This document shows, piece by piece, positions 7,954 through 14,725 of a stretch of DNA of 22,307 nucleotides. A model generated the notes under the pieces. It was not told the DNA's origin. It did not search any database and was given only the letters and a program-made list of their open reading frames with translations. Made by a program: the position numbers and the translations under genes. The DNA is from Oscillospiraceae bacterium (lineage in GTDB: Bacteria; Bacillota; Clostridia; Oscillospirales; Ruminococcaceae), in NCBI GenBank assembly GCA_017848075.1, contig JAGALG010000099.1, positions 1-22,307 of the forward strand, given 5' to 3'. The stretch's first letter is position 1, and the number at the start of each line of letters is the position of its first letter.

Positions 7954-9351
7954 TTAATTCCAAACAGGTCGATTGACCGGAGATGGCACCAAACCATGAT
8001 CCAGCGCATCAGCACTGTCATCAAAAATCACCTGCAGGTCGACGCCCTGAGCGTCTTCATAAACGATGGTGACCTGATTATTTTTCCGTACGCTGTCGAT
8101 GGCAAGACAATTTTGGGCATCATACAGGAACATCAGACCCGGTGGGTCGTTGTAAGTATTCTGCACATAGTCCACATAGCGCTGGATATCCCGCGTTTTA
8201 TGGATGTTGCCGGGAATGAAATCGGTGCTGTGGTACATGTTGAGGTCGCCGTTTTCTTCGGCGGTACTGATCCAGTCGGTGCGGTAGTGGGTCAGGTCGA
8301 TGATGTAATACCAACCATCCTGGAAGATGTAGTTGAAGATATGACCGCTGCCGTCCCGCTGGGAAGTGGCAATGTAGCCTACTTCCTCATAGTCGCCGTC
8401 CAGAATGTAATTGAGCCAGTTGGCCGAGGTGGCACAGCAGCCTTCGTTGGTACGAACCGCATCATAGCCGGGCTTGTGATGTTCCCAGTTGATGCCGTTC
8501 TCCGCTTGACGGATGTTGTCGTCTGCCGCAGCAAAGTTGCCGATCTGATACAGCTGCAAAGCCTCGTAAAGGCTGCTGATCTGCTGTTGTTTTTCTTCCG
8601 GGGAGGCGCCAAGCAGCTGGTGGATCTGAGCATTGCTGTAGCGGCTTTCGCCCAGATGTCGGGCAGGCACCCAGAAGATTTCGGGAGCGACTTCCATCTG
8701 GAAGTCTGCCTCGTGGCGCAGGGTCAGCAAATCTTGCCCCGGGTCGCCGCTGTAGTCCACATTTAGCTCTCCGCTTCCGCTGGCAGGGCTGTTGATCAGC
8801 TGGTACTCGTAGCGATATTCGTAGGCTTTGCCCTGATCGTCCAGGAAGGTAAAGACATAGGTACGGTTTTGCAGCCAATCCTCACCGGGATGACCGTCAC
8901 CCCACTGAATGGAGTCGCCGGGATTCAGGGTCAGGTTCATAAAATCAAGGCCGGTTCCCTGGCTGACATTCATAAAGAAGTCCGGGTTATCCCGAACGGT
9001 CTGCAGCCAGTCTTCGCCGTTATCAATGAAGTTCAAAGACCAGAAATGCAGGGGAATGTCCGTGGTGTTGATCAGATGGAACTGGAAGTTCCAGTCCCCG
9101 TTTGGAGTCAGGTATTTCTCTGCCACTTCATGAGCCAGATTTTCTGTCTCACTGGAGGAAGGGGCCTGAGGGAGATTGGTATTTTCCTGCTGTACCGGAC
9201 TGGAGGCCTGAATGGAGAGCTGATACTCCAAAACAGCCACCCGTTCCCGCAGCTCGTTGATCTGCGCCTGTAAATCATCGTTGTTGTTCTGGCAGCCGCT
9301 CAGGGACAAAATCATAGCCGCAGCCAGAAGATAGATGTTTATTTTTCCCAT
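7954..9351 (-). CDS. Lipoprotein with transglutaminase-like (papain-fold) domain
   Basis: This exported lipoprotein has 465 residues: lipobox LSGC with Cys20, then a short coiled coil (about 25-48, NELRERVAVLEYQL), a Ser/Gln-rich linker (about 49-72), a beta-rich region (about 85-190), and a C-terminal transglutaminase-like domain. The putative triad is Cys305 or Cys306 in NEGCCATSANWL, His337 in GSGHIFNYIF, and Asp352 in YYIIDLTHYR. This is the usual C-H-D order with the His following a Gly-rich turn and the Asp after an aromatic strand. The enzyme could be a protease, amidase or cross-linker acting on the cell surface; the substrate is unknown. Its start overlaps the end of the upstream membrane-protein gene by 13 bases, with AAGGAGG inside that gene, so the two are translationally coupled. 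The domain call rests on motifs only. Confidence 0.82.
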   Translation of the reverse strand: MGKINIYLLAAAMILSLSGCQNNNDDLQAQINELRERVAVLEYQLSIQASSPVQQENTNLPQAPSSSETENLAHEVAEKYLTPNGDWNFQFHLINTTDIPLHFWSLNFIDNGEDWLQTVRDNPDFFMNVSQGTGLDFMNLTLNPGDSIQWGDGHPGEDWLQNRTYVFTFLDDQGKAYEYRYEYQLINSPASGSGELNVDYSGDPGQDLLTLRHEADFQMEVAPEIFWVPARHLGESRYSNAQIHQLLGASPEEKQQQISSLYEALQLYQIGNFAAADDNIRQAENGINWEHHKPGYDAVRTNEGCCATSANWLNYILDGDYEEVGYIATSQRDGSGHIFNYIFQDGWYYIIDLTHYRTDWISTAEENGDLNMYHSTDFIPGNIHKTRDIQRYVDYVQNTYNDPPGLMFLYDAQNCLAIDSVRKNNQVTIVYEDAQGVDLQVIFDDSADALDHGLVPSPVNRPVWN

Positions 9352-9983
9352 GAGAACCTCCTTATCTGTGCGATCACAAAGTCAATGCCAAAGGTTTTGA
9401 TCAGCAGTCCTACAAAGGAACTGATGCCGATGACCGGGCCGGACAAGATGCCGCCGATGATGACGATGAGAATATCGGTCAGCAGCAGAGCCCGTCCTTC
9501 GGGCAGGGAACTGTATTTCTTTAAAATCAATGCTACAATGTCCGTGCCGCCGGAGCTGGCTCCTACATAGAACATCAAAGCACCGGCAAGGGCGATGATG
9601 GCAGCTCCCACCACAGCCGAAACAAAGGGGCTGGCGATCAGCCGGTTTTCCGCTGTGAAGACAGTGGAGAAAAAGCCGATGGTGCTGGTGGTCAGGACGG
9701 AACCGGCCAGATTTTTGAGAGCGGCCTCCTTACCCAAAAGCAGGAGAGCAAGAAAAAGCAGGCCGTAGTTGATGACAGCCAAAATGGCCGCCGGAGAGAA
9801 GGGCAGAAAGGCATTCAGGATCACCGAGATTCCGGTGGTGCCGCCTAAAAGCAGGGAGTGGGGATAAAGAAAGGCCGCCGTTCCGACCCCGTAAAGCAGG
9901 CTGCCCAAAACGAGAAACAGGGCCTTCAGCGCAGCAGTCTTGTAGTCTTGTTTGTTGTGTGTTGCTTGCATCGTGTTCACCAT
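9339..9983 (-). CDS. YitT-family (DUF161) membrane protein, short form
   Basis: This polytopic membrane protein has 214 residues and about five to six helices (starting near residues 18, 47, 67, 95, 119 and 163). It resembles the YitT family in the GTAAFLYPHSLLLGGTTGIS segment and the FYVGASSGGTDIVA segment. Characterised YitT proteins are about 280 residues and end in a soluble DUF2179 domain; here the protein stops after GIDFVIAQIRRFSWEK, so that domain is absent. No Shine-Dalgarno sequence is visible before the ATG at 9983 or before the next ATG at 9971, so the start is uncertain. A structured repeat lies immediately upstream. The gene overlaps and probably couples to the transglutaminase-like lipoprotein. 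A transport role is presumed only. Confidence 0.85.
   Translation of the reverse strand: MVNTMQATHNKQDYKTAALKALFLVLGSLLYGVGTAAFLYPHSLLLGGTTGISVILNAFLPFSPAAILAVINYGLLFLALLLLGKEAALKNLAGSVLTTSTIGFFSTVFTAENRLIASPFVSAVVGAAIIALAGALMFYVGASSGGTDIVALILKKYSSLPEGRALLLTDILIVIIGGILSGPVIGISSFVGLLIKTFGIDFVIAQIRRFSWEK
9357..9363 (-). promoter_or_regulatory. Ribosome binding site within the yitT-like 3' end
   Basis: Minus-strand AAGGAGG sits 5 nt before the lipoprotein ATG at 9351. It is part of the coding sequence for the last residues (IRRF) of the upstream membrane protein, so the two reading frames are linked at this site. Confidence 0.8.
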
Positions 9984-10003
9984 AGAGGAAAAGTTTTATG
10001 TTT

Positions 10004-10154
10004 ATGATACCGCAAAAGCAAAGCTTGCAGGGGTATCATTGTCCATTCCAGGCGGCAGCGATGCATTTTGCAGAGCGTATCGCCTTGGACATCCAGTATC
10101 ATAACTGTTTTACAGTTATGATACCGCAAAAGCAAAGCTTACAGTTATTATACC
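10004..10154 (-). repeat. Structured dispersed repeat, copy A
   Basis: This copy of a ~150-bp repeat is read in the minus direction and matches the plus-strand copy at 14718-14863. It contains a perfect 12-bp inverted repeat, GTATCATAACTG (10096-10107) with CAGTTATGATAC (10113-10124). A long helix follows, TGTCCA (10040-10045) and AGGCG (10050-10054) pairing with CGCCTTGGACA (10081-10091), and inside it a TGCA/TGCA mini-hairpin (10062-10072). A further AAGC/GCTT hairpin lies at 10016-10026. A 23-bp sequence starting ATGATACCGC occurs exactly at 10004-10026 and again at 10118-10140. The minus-strand edge carries an extended -10 (TGGTATAAT), and the element fills the presumed 5' UTR of the yitT-like gene. 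Confidence 0.85.
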
Positions 10155-10174
10155 ATTGCTGGCAGGAAAATCAA
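10147..10174 (-). promoter_or_regulatory. Promoter overlapping the edge of repeat copy A
   Basis: On the minus strand, TTGATT (10169-10174), a 16-nt spacer, and TATAAT (10147-10152) with an extended TGG -10 lie just after the terminator of the GGGtGRT gene. It would transcribe the repeat and then the yitT-like/lipoprotein pair. The TATAAT is itself the first part of the repeat. Confidence 0.6.
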
Positions 10175-10201
10175 GGAGCTTGCACTCAGCCCCGACCACA
10201 C

Positions 10202-10234
10202 AAAAAGCAGCCGCTCCATTGGGAGCGGCTGCTT
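10202..10234 (-). terminator. Intrinsic terminator of the NifU-like/GGGtGRT operon
   Basis: A 13-bp perfect stem (AAGCAGCCGCTCC at 10205-10217 with its complement at 10222-10234) and a 4-nt loop run into a T-rich tail on the minus strand. It starts 17 bases past the stop codon. Confidence 0.92.
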
Positions 10235-10250
10235 GGCTTTATCAGTCTAT

Positions 10251-11249
10251 TTATTTGCTTGCTTCCTCAACCGCAACAGCGCAGGCTACCGTAGCGCCTA
10301 CCATTGGGTTGTTGCCCATGCCGATCAGGCCCATCATTTCTACATGGGCAGGAACGGAGGAGGAACCTGCGAACTGTGCATCGCCGTGCATGCGGCCCAT
10401 GGTGTCGGTCATGCCGTAGGAAGCAGGACCAGCTGCCATGTTGTCCGGATGCAAGGTACGGCCGGTACCGCCGCCGGATGCAACAGAGAAGTATTTCACG
10501 CCGTTTTCCCAGCACCATTTCTTATAAGTGCCGGCAACCGGATGCTGGAAGCGGGTTGGGTTGGTGGAGTTACCGGTGATGGAAACATCAACCTTCTCAG
10601 CACGCATAACAGCAACACCTTCGGAAACATCGTTGCAGCCGTAGCATTTTACTTTTGCTTTGTCGCCGTCGGAGAATGGAACTTCACGAACCACTTTCAG
10701 CTCGCCGGTGAAGAAATCATAGTCGGTCTCCACATAGGTGAAACCGTTGATTCGGGAGATAATATAAGCGGCATCTTTGCCCAGACCGTTCAGAATAACA
10801 CGGAGCGGATTTTTGCGGGCTTTGTTTGCGGTTCTTGCGATACCGATTGCGCCCTCTGCTGCGGCAAAGGACTCGTGGCCTGCCAGGAAGCAGAAGCAGT
10901 TGGTTTCTTCTCTCAACAGCATTGCGCCCAGATTACCGTGGCCCTGGCCAACGGCTCTCTGCTCTGCAACGGAGCCCGGTACACAGAAGGCCTGCAGGCC
11001 GATACCGATGGCTTCCGCAGCATCTGCTGCGTTGGTGATGCCCTTTTTCAGAGCAACAGCACAGCCCAGAGTGTAAGCCCAAACCGCATTTTCAAATGCG
11101 ATTGGCTGGATACCTTTTACGATGTTCTCTACATCGATCCCTTTGGAGAGGCACAGATCTCTTGCTTCCTCCAGGGAATTCATGCCGTATTCGTTCAGAC
11201 ATGCCTCGATTTTAGGCATTCTGCGGCTCTGACCTTCAAAAACTGCCAT
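10251..11249 (-). CDS. GGGtGRT family protein
   Basis: This 332-residue protein carries the family-naming motif GGGTGRT at residues 259-265, within YFSVASGGGTGRTLHPDN. The family (GGGtGRT protein) is common in Clostridia and other anaerobes and has no established biochemical role. No signal peptide is seen, and hydrophobic stretches such as the C-terminal GLIGMGNNPMVGATVACAVAV are short and Gly-rich rather than clear membrane helices. It follows the NifU-like gene by 12 bases with a GGAGG ribosome binding site, and the two share one promoter and one terminator. The fixed pairing with a NifU-like scaffold suggests a role linked to iron-sulfur clusters or metal handling, which is inference from neighbourhood only. 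Confidence 0.93.
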   Translation of the reverse strand: MAVFEGQSRRMPKIEACLNEYGMNSLEEARDLCLSKGIDVENIVKGIQPIAFENAVWAYTLGCAVALKKGITNAADAAEAIGIGLQAFCVPGSVAEQRAVGQGHGNLGAMLLREETNCFCFLAGHESFAAAEGAIGIARTANKARKNPLRVILNGLGKDAAYIISRINGFTYVETDYDFFTGELKVVREVPFSDGDKAKVKCYGCNDVSEGVAVMRAEKVDVSITGNSTNPTRFQHPVAGTYKKWCWENGVKYFSVASGGGTGRTLHPDNMAAGPASYGMTDTMGRMHGDAQFAGSSSVPAHVEMMGLIGMGNNPMVGATVACAVAVEEASK

Positions 11250-11261
11250 GTTGATTCCCTC

Positions 11262-11954
11262 CTATTCTTCGCGTGGATCGATGTATTTAGCGGCGTTTTC
11301 ATAACGGCCGTAAGTACCGATATTTTTCTCGTAAGCAGCATTTGGTTCCATGCCGTGACGGATGTCCTCCAGCATTTTGCCCAGTCTTACAAATTTATAG
11401 CCGATTGGCTCGTTGTTGGCATCCAGTGCAACAGAGATGATGTAGCCCTCTGCCAGCTCCAGATAGCGCACACCTTTGGCGTTGGTGGAGAAGATGGTGC
11501 CCACCTGAGAACGGAGGCCTTTGCCCAGGTCTTCCAGACCGGCGCCGATTGGCAGACCGCCTTCGGAGAATGCAGTCTGGGTGCGGCCGTAAACCAGCTG
11601 TTTGAAGATTTCACGCATTGCCACATTGATGGCATCGCAAACCAGGTCGGTGTTCAGCGCTTCCAGCAGAGTTTTGCCTGGAAGGATCTCGCCGGCCATA
11701 GCAGCGGAGTGAGTCATACCGGAGCAGCCCAGAGTTTCAACCAGAGCTTCTTCGATGATACCGTCTTTGACATTCAGGGTCAGTTTGCAGCAGCCCTGCT
11801 GTGGAGCACACCAGCCAATACCATGGGACAGACCGGAGATATCACTGATCTGATATGGTTTTACCCAGCGGCCCTCTTCCGGAATGGGAGCAGGTCCATG
11901 ATGTGGTCCTTTGGTTACAGGACACATTCTCTCAACTTCATGAGAATAGTTCAT
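11262..11954 (-). CDS. NifU-like iron-sulfur cluster scaffold protein
   Basis: This 230-residue protein has IscU/NifU N-domain-like features: six cysteines (11, 49, 55, 56, 77, 106), including CAPQQGCC near 49-56 and the scaffold-like ETLGCSGMTHSAAMAGEILPGKTLLEAL around 73-100, where Cys77, the downstream small residues and the LPGKT segment resemble IscU/NifU. Compared with standard IscU (~130 residues), it has a Cys/His/Pro-rich N-terminus (CPVTKGPHHGP) and a long C-terminal extension. Database practice names it an iron-sulfur cluster assembly scaffold protein. Its partner, the GGGtGRT gene, lies directly downstream. AAAGGAG is 8 nt upstream of the ATG, and a promoter is seen at 12023-12051. 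Whether it really binds a cluster is inferred. Confidence 0.85.
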   Translation of the reverse strand: MNYSHEVERMCPVTKGPHHGPAPIPEEGRWVKPYQISDISGLSHGIGWCAPQQGCCKLTLNVKDGIIEEALVETLGCSGMTHSAAMAGEILPGKTLLEALNTDLVCDAINVAMREIFKQLVYGRTQTAFSEGGLPIGAGLEDLGKGLRSQVGTIFSTNAKGVRYLELAEGYIISVALDANNEPIGYKFVRLGKMLEDIRHGMEPNAAYEKNIGTYGRYENAAKYIDPREE

Positions 11955-12022
11955 GCTATAAAACTCCTTTCAAACCTTTTACCAAAACGATTGCTCGGAT
12001 CACAAAAGGATTCGTTACGCTT

Positions 12023-12051
12023 ATTATACAAAAAAACCGGGAACAATACAA
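12023..12051 (-). promoter_or_regulatory. Promoter of the NifU-like/GGGtGRT operon
   Basis: On the minus strand, TTGTAT (12046-12051), 17 nt, and a perfect TATAAT (12023-12028) leave a 5' leader of about 60 bases before the ATG at 11954. Confidence 0.8.
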
Positions 12052-12087
12052 GGAACGGCCCCGGCTTTCCGACGGGAATTGATGGGA

Positions 12088-12130
12088 TTCTCTCGCAGAG
12101 AGAAAACGAGGCCTCGATCCCGAGGCCTCG
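12088..12130 (-). terminator. Terminator of fba, followed by a second hairpin
   Basis: CGAGGCCTCG occurs at both 12107-12116 and 12121-12130. It is self-complementary, so the two copies pair across ATCC and run into TTTT on the minus strand. A second perfect 7-bp hairpin (TTCTCTC/GAGAGAA, 12088-12104) follows immediately. The pair lies between fba and the next operon. Confidence 0.85.
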
Positions 12131-12142
12131 CAAGAAACAAGC

Positions 12143-13006
12143 TTATGCTTTGTCAACGGATCCGAAGAGGATCATTTTTTCTTTTACTTTTTCTTTGATG
12201 GCTTCGTAACCCGGTTTCAGCAGTTTGCGTGGGTCATAGCCTTTCTTTTCGTGGTCTTTGCCGGCCTCGATGTATTTGCGGGTTGCTTCCGCAAAGACGA
12301 TCTGACATTCGGTGTTTACATTGATTTTGGAAACGCCCAGAGAGATGGCCTCTTTTACCATTTCGTCCGGAATACCGGTACCGCCGTGGAGAACCAGAGG
12401 CATTGCGCCGGTCAGCTTCTGGATCTCAGCCAGAACATCCAGATTCAGACCCTTCCAGTTTGGTGGGTATACGCCGTGGATATTACCGATGCCGGCAGCC
12501 AGCATATCAACGCCCAGATCAGCGATCATTTTGCATTCCTGTGGATCGGCTACTTCGCCGTTGCCGGTCACGCCGTCTTCTTCGCCGCCGATAGCGCCGA
12601 CCTCTGCCTCAACAGAGCAGCCCAGCTCTTTGGCACGACGGATGATATCTTTGGTTTTTTCGATGTTTTCTTCGATTGGGTATTTGGAACCATCGAACAT
12701 AACGGAGGAGAAGCCTTTTTCCAGACATTCGATAGCGCCTTCGTAGGAGCCGTGGTCCAGATGGAGCGCAACCGGAACGGTAATGTTCAGCTCGTCCAGC
12801 AGACCGTTTACCATGCCAACAACGGTTTTGTAGCCGCCCATGTATTTGCCTGCACCCTCAGATACACCGAGGATAACCGGGGAATTGCACTCCTGTGCAG
12901 TGGTCAGAACCGCTTTTGCCCATTCCAGATTGTTGATGTTGATATGACCGATGGCATATTTGCCGGCCTTTGCTTTATCCAGCATTTCTTTTGCAGAAAC
13001 TAACAT
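12143..13006 (-). CDS. fba: Class II fructose-bisphosphate aldolase
   Basis: This zinc-dependent glycolytic/gluconeogenic enzyme interconverts fructose 1,6-bisphosphate with DHAP and glyceraldehyde 3-phosphate. The start at 13006 (MLVSAKEMLD) is chosen because AAAGGAGG lies 9 nt before it; the open frame continues 25 codons upstream but only over the promoter. The protein is then 287 residues, normal for the class. HLDHGS gives His82 (metal ligand in the family) and Asp84 (catalytic), with further ligands Glu133 or Glu135 in SVEAEVGAIGG, His177 in NIHGVYPP and His207 in LVLHGGTGIP. It is monocistronic with its own promoter and terminator. A narrow specificity for tagatose bisphosphate cannot be fully excluded, but the sequence fits FbaA of clostridia. 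Confidence 0.95.
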   Translation of the reverse strand: MLVSAKEMLDKAKAGKYAIGHININNLEWAKAVLTTAQECNSPVILGVSEGAGKYMGGYKTVVGMVNGLLDELNITVPVALHLDHGSYEGAIECLEKGFSSVMFDGSKYPIEENIEKTKDIIRRAKELGCSVEAEVGAIGGEEDGVTGNGEVADPQECKMIADLGVDMLAAGIGNIHGVYPPNWKGLNLDVLAEIQKLTGAMPLVLHGGTGIPDEMVKEAISLGVSKINVNTECQIVFAEATRKYIEAGKDHEKKGYDPRKLLKPGYEAIKEKVKEKMILFGSVDKA

Positions 13007-13052
13007 TTGAATCGTCCTCCTTTGACTTCGGAAATTCTCTTTCCTTATACTC

Positions 13053-13081
13053 ATTATAAGCCTATCATTGGGAAAATGCAA
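13053..13081 (-). promoter_or_regulatory. Promoter of fba
   Basis: On the minus strand, TTGCAT (13076-13081), 17 nt, and a perfect TATAAT (13053-13058) lie 46 bases before the chosen fba start. Confidence 0.8.
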
Positions 13082-13130
13082 TGAAAAACGGCGGCAGGAA
13101 CGGGAATTATTCTGTTAAATTTACAACAAA

Positions 13131-13979
13131 TCAGTCAAAAAGCTGGGGATTCCTGCGGGCATAATGAAAGAGGTACTGCTGGGCGATGCCCCGATAGGGC
13201 AGCAGTGCTTCCGGCAGTCCATGGGGGTAGAGGGTCGCCATGGCCCGCTTCATCCACACATCCATAGGGAAGGCGTCCAGCTTGTAGAAGCCGAAAAGCA
13301 GGGCGCAGTCAGCCACTTTGGGGCCAACACCGCAGATCTGCTGCAGATGGTCGCTGGCTTCCTCATAGGACATGGAAGGGATCGCCTCCAGCCGAACCTG
13401 TCCGCTGACTACCTTTTGGGCGGCATCCAGCAGATACTTGGCCCGGAATCCTGCCCGCAGCGGCGCCAGATCCTCCAGCGAAGCCTGTGCCAGCCTTTGG
13501 GGAGAGGGAAAATCATAGCCGCCCTCAATGGGCTGGCCGAAGGTTTCGCAGAGCCGCTCCACAATGCCCCGGATTCGCTTGATATTATTGTTCTGGCTGA
13601 TAATGAAGGTGCACAGGGTTTCCCAGCCATCCTGCCGCAGCACACGGATGCCGGGGGCGTAGGCAGTGGCTTCCGCCATAATGGGGTCGTCCTGCAGGGC
13701 GGCCTTGATAGCGCTGTAATCCAGTTCCAAATCGAAATAAGGCAGCCACAGCCGGCGAAATTCTTCCTCGCTGCAGCGGAACAGGAATTGCTCCTCCCCT
13801 GTTTTTTCGATGGACAGACAGCGGCCCATGGCGATGCCACGCCAGCAGTTTTCGCCCTCATCGGTAGGCTGCCAGCGGAAACACTGCCCGCAGTCCAGAA
13901 TCTGGGGCAGAGAAAAGTCCCGCAGTGCGCTCAGCAGAACCCCCTCTGCACAGGGGGTGATTTGATAATTTGGCTTCAT
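13131..13979 (-). CDS. ogg: 8-oxoguanine DNA glycosylase (OGG1-type HhH-GPD)
   Basis: This bifunctional base-excision repair enzyme removes 8-oxoguanine and nicks the abasic site. The start at 13979 (MKPNYQITPC) has GAGGTG upstream; the longer open frame would run over the promoters. Of its 282 residues, the N-terminal OGG domain contains GQCFRW (31-36) and the central region has SQNNNIKRI (129-137). The helix-hairpin-helix ICGVGPKVADC carries the catalytic lysine Lys221, and Asp240 in FPMDVW is the conserved aspartate. This spacing matches Lys249/Asp268 of human OGG1. It is transcribed alone; a TTGTCG/TATACT promoter lies upstream. The gap to fba is 124 bases with no clear terminator, so some read-through into the fba promoter region is possible. 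Confidence 0.93.
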   Translation of the reverse strand: MKPNYQITPCAEGVLLSALRDFSLPQILDCGQCFRWQPTDEGENCWRGIAMGRCLSIEKTGEEQFLFRCSEEEFRRLWLPYFDLELDYSAIKAALQDDPIMAEATAYAPGIRVLRQDGWETLCTFIISQNNNIKRIRGIVERLCETFGQPIEGGYDFPSPQRLAQASLEDLAPLRAGFRAKYLLDAAQKVVSGQVRLEAIPSMSYEEASDHLQQICGVGPKVADCALLFGFYKLDAFPMDVWMKRAMATLYPHGLPEALLPYRGIAQQYLFHYARRNPQLFD

Positions 13980-14398
13980 GGAACACCTCGTTTCGCAAAG
14001 ATCCAGTATAAATTCCCTGAGATAGGGAAAAGTATGAACAAAAAGAAGTTCTCCTGTCAAGAGTATAGCACAAGGAGAGCCAGCCGACAAACAGGAAGTA
14101 TTTTCGGGGAATTATTACAGTTTGTACAATTTATGAATTTGTTATGAACAAGAAGGATTCCACGAAAAAATACCGATAAAATCCAAGGGTTTCAACACTT
14201 TCAACGGAGTTTTCAACTGAATTGACGAAAGGGGGCGTGGAAAGTGTCGAAGAACATTATACATTCTGGAATGAAAAAGCAGGAATCATTGCTTTTAACA
14301 GTTTCAACGGACTTTTCAACAGATTGCCTAAAAGATTCCGCTTCGACAAAATATTTTTATGAATATCGTGAAGGGAACAAAAGAATGGGGGAAGATCG
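13980..14398. other. Divergent intergenic region with repeated TTTCAAC motifs
   Basis: These 419 bases lie between ogg (leftward) and the small membrane-protein gene (rightward), and no ORF is supported. On the left is the ogg promoter. In the middle, TTTCAAC occurs at 14190, 14199 and 14211, and again at 14302 and 14314. The segments 14199-14225 and 14302-14326 are near-identical direct repeats (TTTCAACGGA, one changed base, TTTTCAAC, then GA..TTG) 103 bases apart. I found no convincing promoter pair for the rightward gene. The spacing suggests a multi-site DNA-binding region. Confidence 0.5.
14062..14090 (-). promoter_or_regulatory. Promoter of ogg
   Basis: On the minus strand, TTGTCG (14085-14090), 17 nt, and TATACT (14062-14067) with a TGC extended -10 form the best pair. 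A second candidate overlaps downstream: TTGACA (14055-14060), 18 nt, CATACT (14031-14036). Both point to ogg. Confidence 0.6.
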
Positions 14399-14659
14399 AT
14401 GGTAAGAGGCATTAACAAACGGGTCATTGAGATCAACGAGACAGGAAATCCTTACTTTGACAAGGCGGTATTGTATATGAACGACCACAGCAAAGGCGAC
14501 AGCGGAGCCATGGAGGAGGAAGCCAGACGCTATCTGGCTACCATTCAGAAGGTTCGCTGGTCCGGTCGGCTGCCGCTGAAGGAGCGACTGGGCTGGAAAT
14601 TCTGGCTGACTGCCCTCTCCGGCGGAGCGCTTTCCTGGCTGCTGCTGGCTCTGCTGTAG
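14399..14659 (+). CDS. Small tail-anchored membrane protein, unknown function
   Basis: This 86-residue protein is not recognised by family. Residues 1-65 are charged and soluble (acidic MEEEARRYL around 38-46, basic around 50-64), and residues 66-86 form one hydrophobic helix ending exactly at the C-terminus (WLTALSGGALSWLLLALL), so it is probably tail-anchored with its N-terminus in the cytoplasm. GGGGGAAG precedes the ATG. Codon usage resembles the neighbours, which supports a real gene. An inverted repeat (14663-14691) follows the stop directly. Upstream is the TTTCAAC-repeat region. A regulatory role of those repeats on this gene is possible but not shown. Confidence 0.7.
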   Translation: MVRGINKRVIEINETGNPYFDKAVLYMNDHSKGDSGAMEEEARRYLATIQKVRWSGRLPLKERLGWKFWLTALSGGALSWLLLALL

Positions 14660-14662
14660 CCC

Positions 14663-14691
14663 CCCGTGAATTTTTTACAAAAATTCATGGG
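14663..14691. other. Inverted repeat after the small membrane-protein gene
   Basis: CCCGTGAATTTT (14663-14674) pairs with AAAATTCATGGG (14680-14691), 12 bp with one G-T pair and a 5-nt loop, three bases past the stop codon. No T run follows on the plus strand, so it is at best a weak terminator or an mRNA 3'-end protector. Confidence 0.5.
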
Positions 14692-14716
14692 AAACGGCTT
14701 TTTAGGGCGAATTTTG

Positions 14717-14725
14717 TGGTATAAT
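14717..14725 (+). promoter_or_regulatory. Extended -10 at the edge of repeat copy B
   Basis: TGGTATAAT (14717-14725) is a perfect extended -10, and its TATAAT is part of the repeat. No good -35 is visible at 16-18 nt. If used, the transcript would start within the repeat and run to rlmB. Confidence 0.35.

Noticed and set aside
10233..12209. Plus-strand open frame of 658 codons across the GGGtGRT and NifU-like genes
   Set aside because: It spans two genes, the intergenic gap, a promoter and a terminator on the opposite strand; no domain is recognisable.
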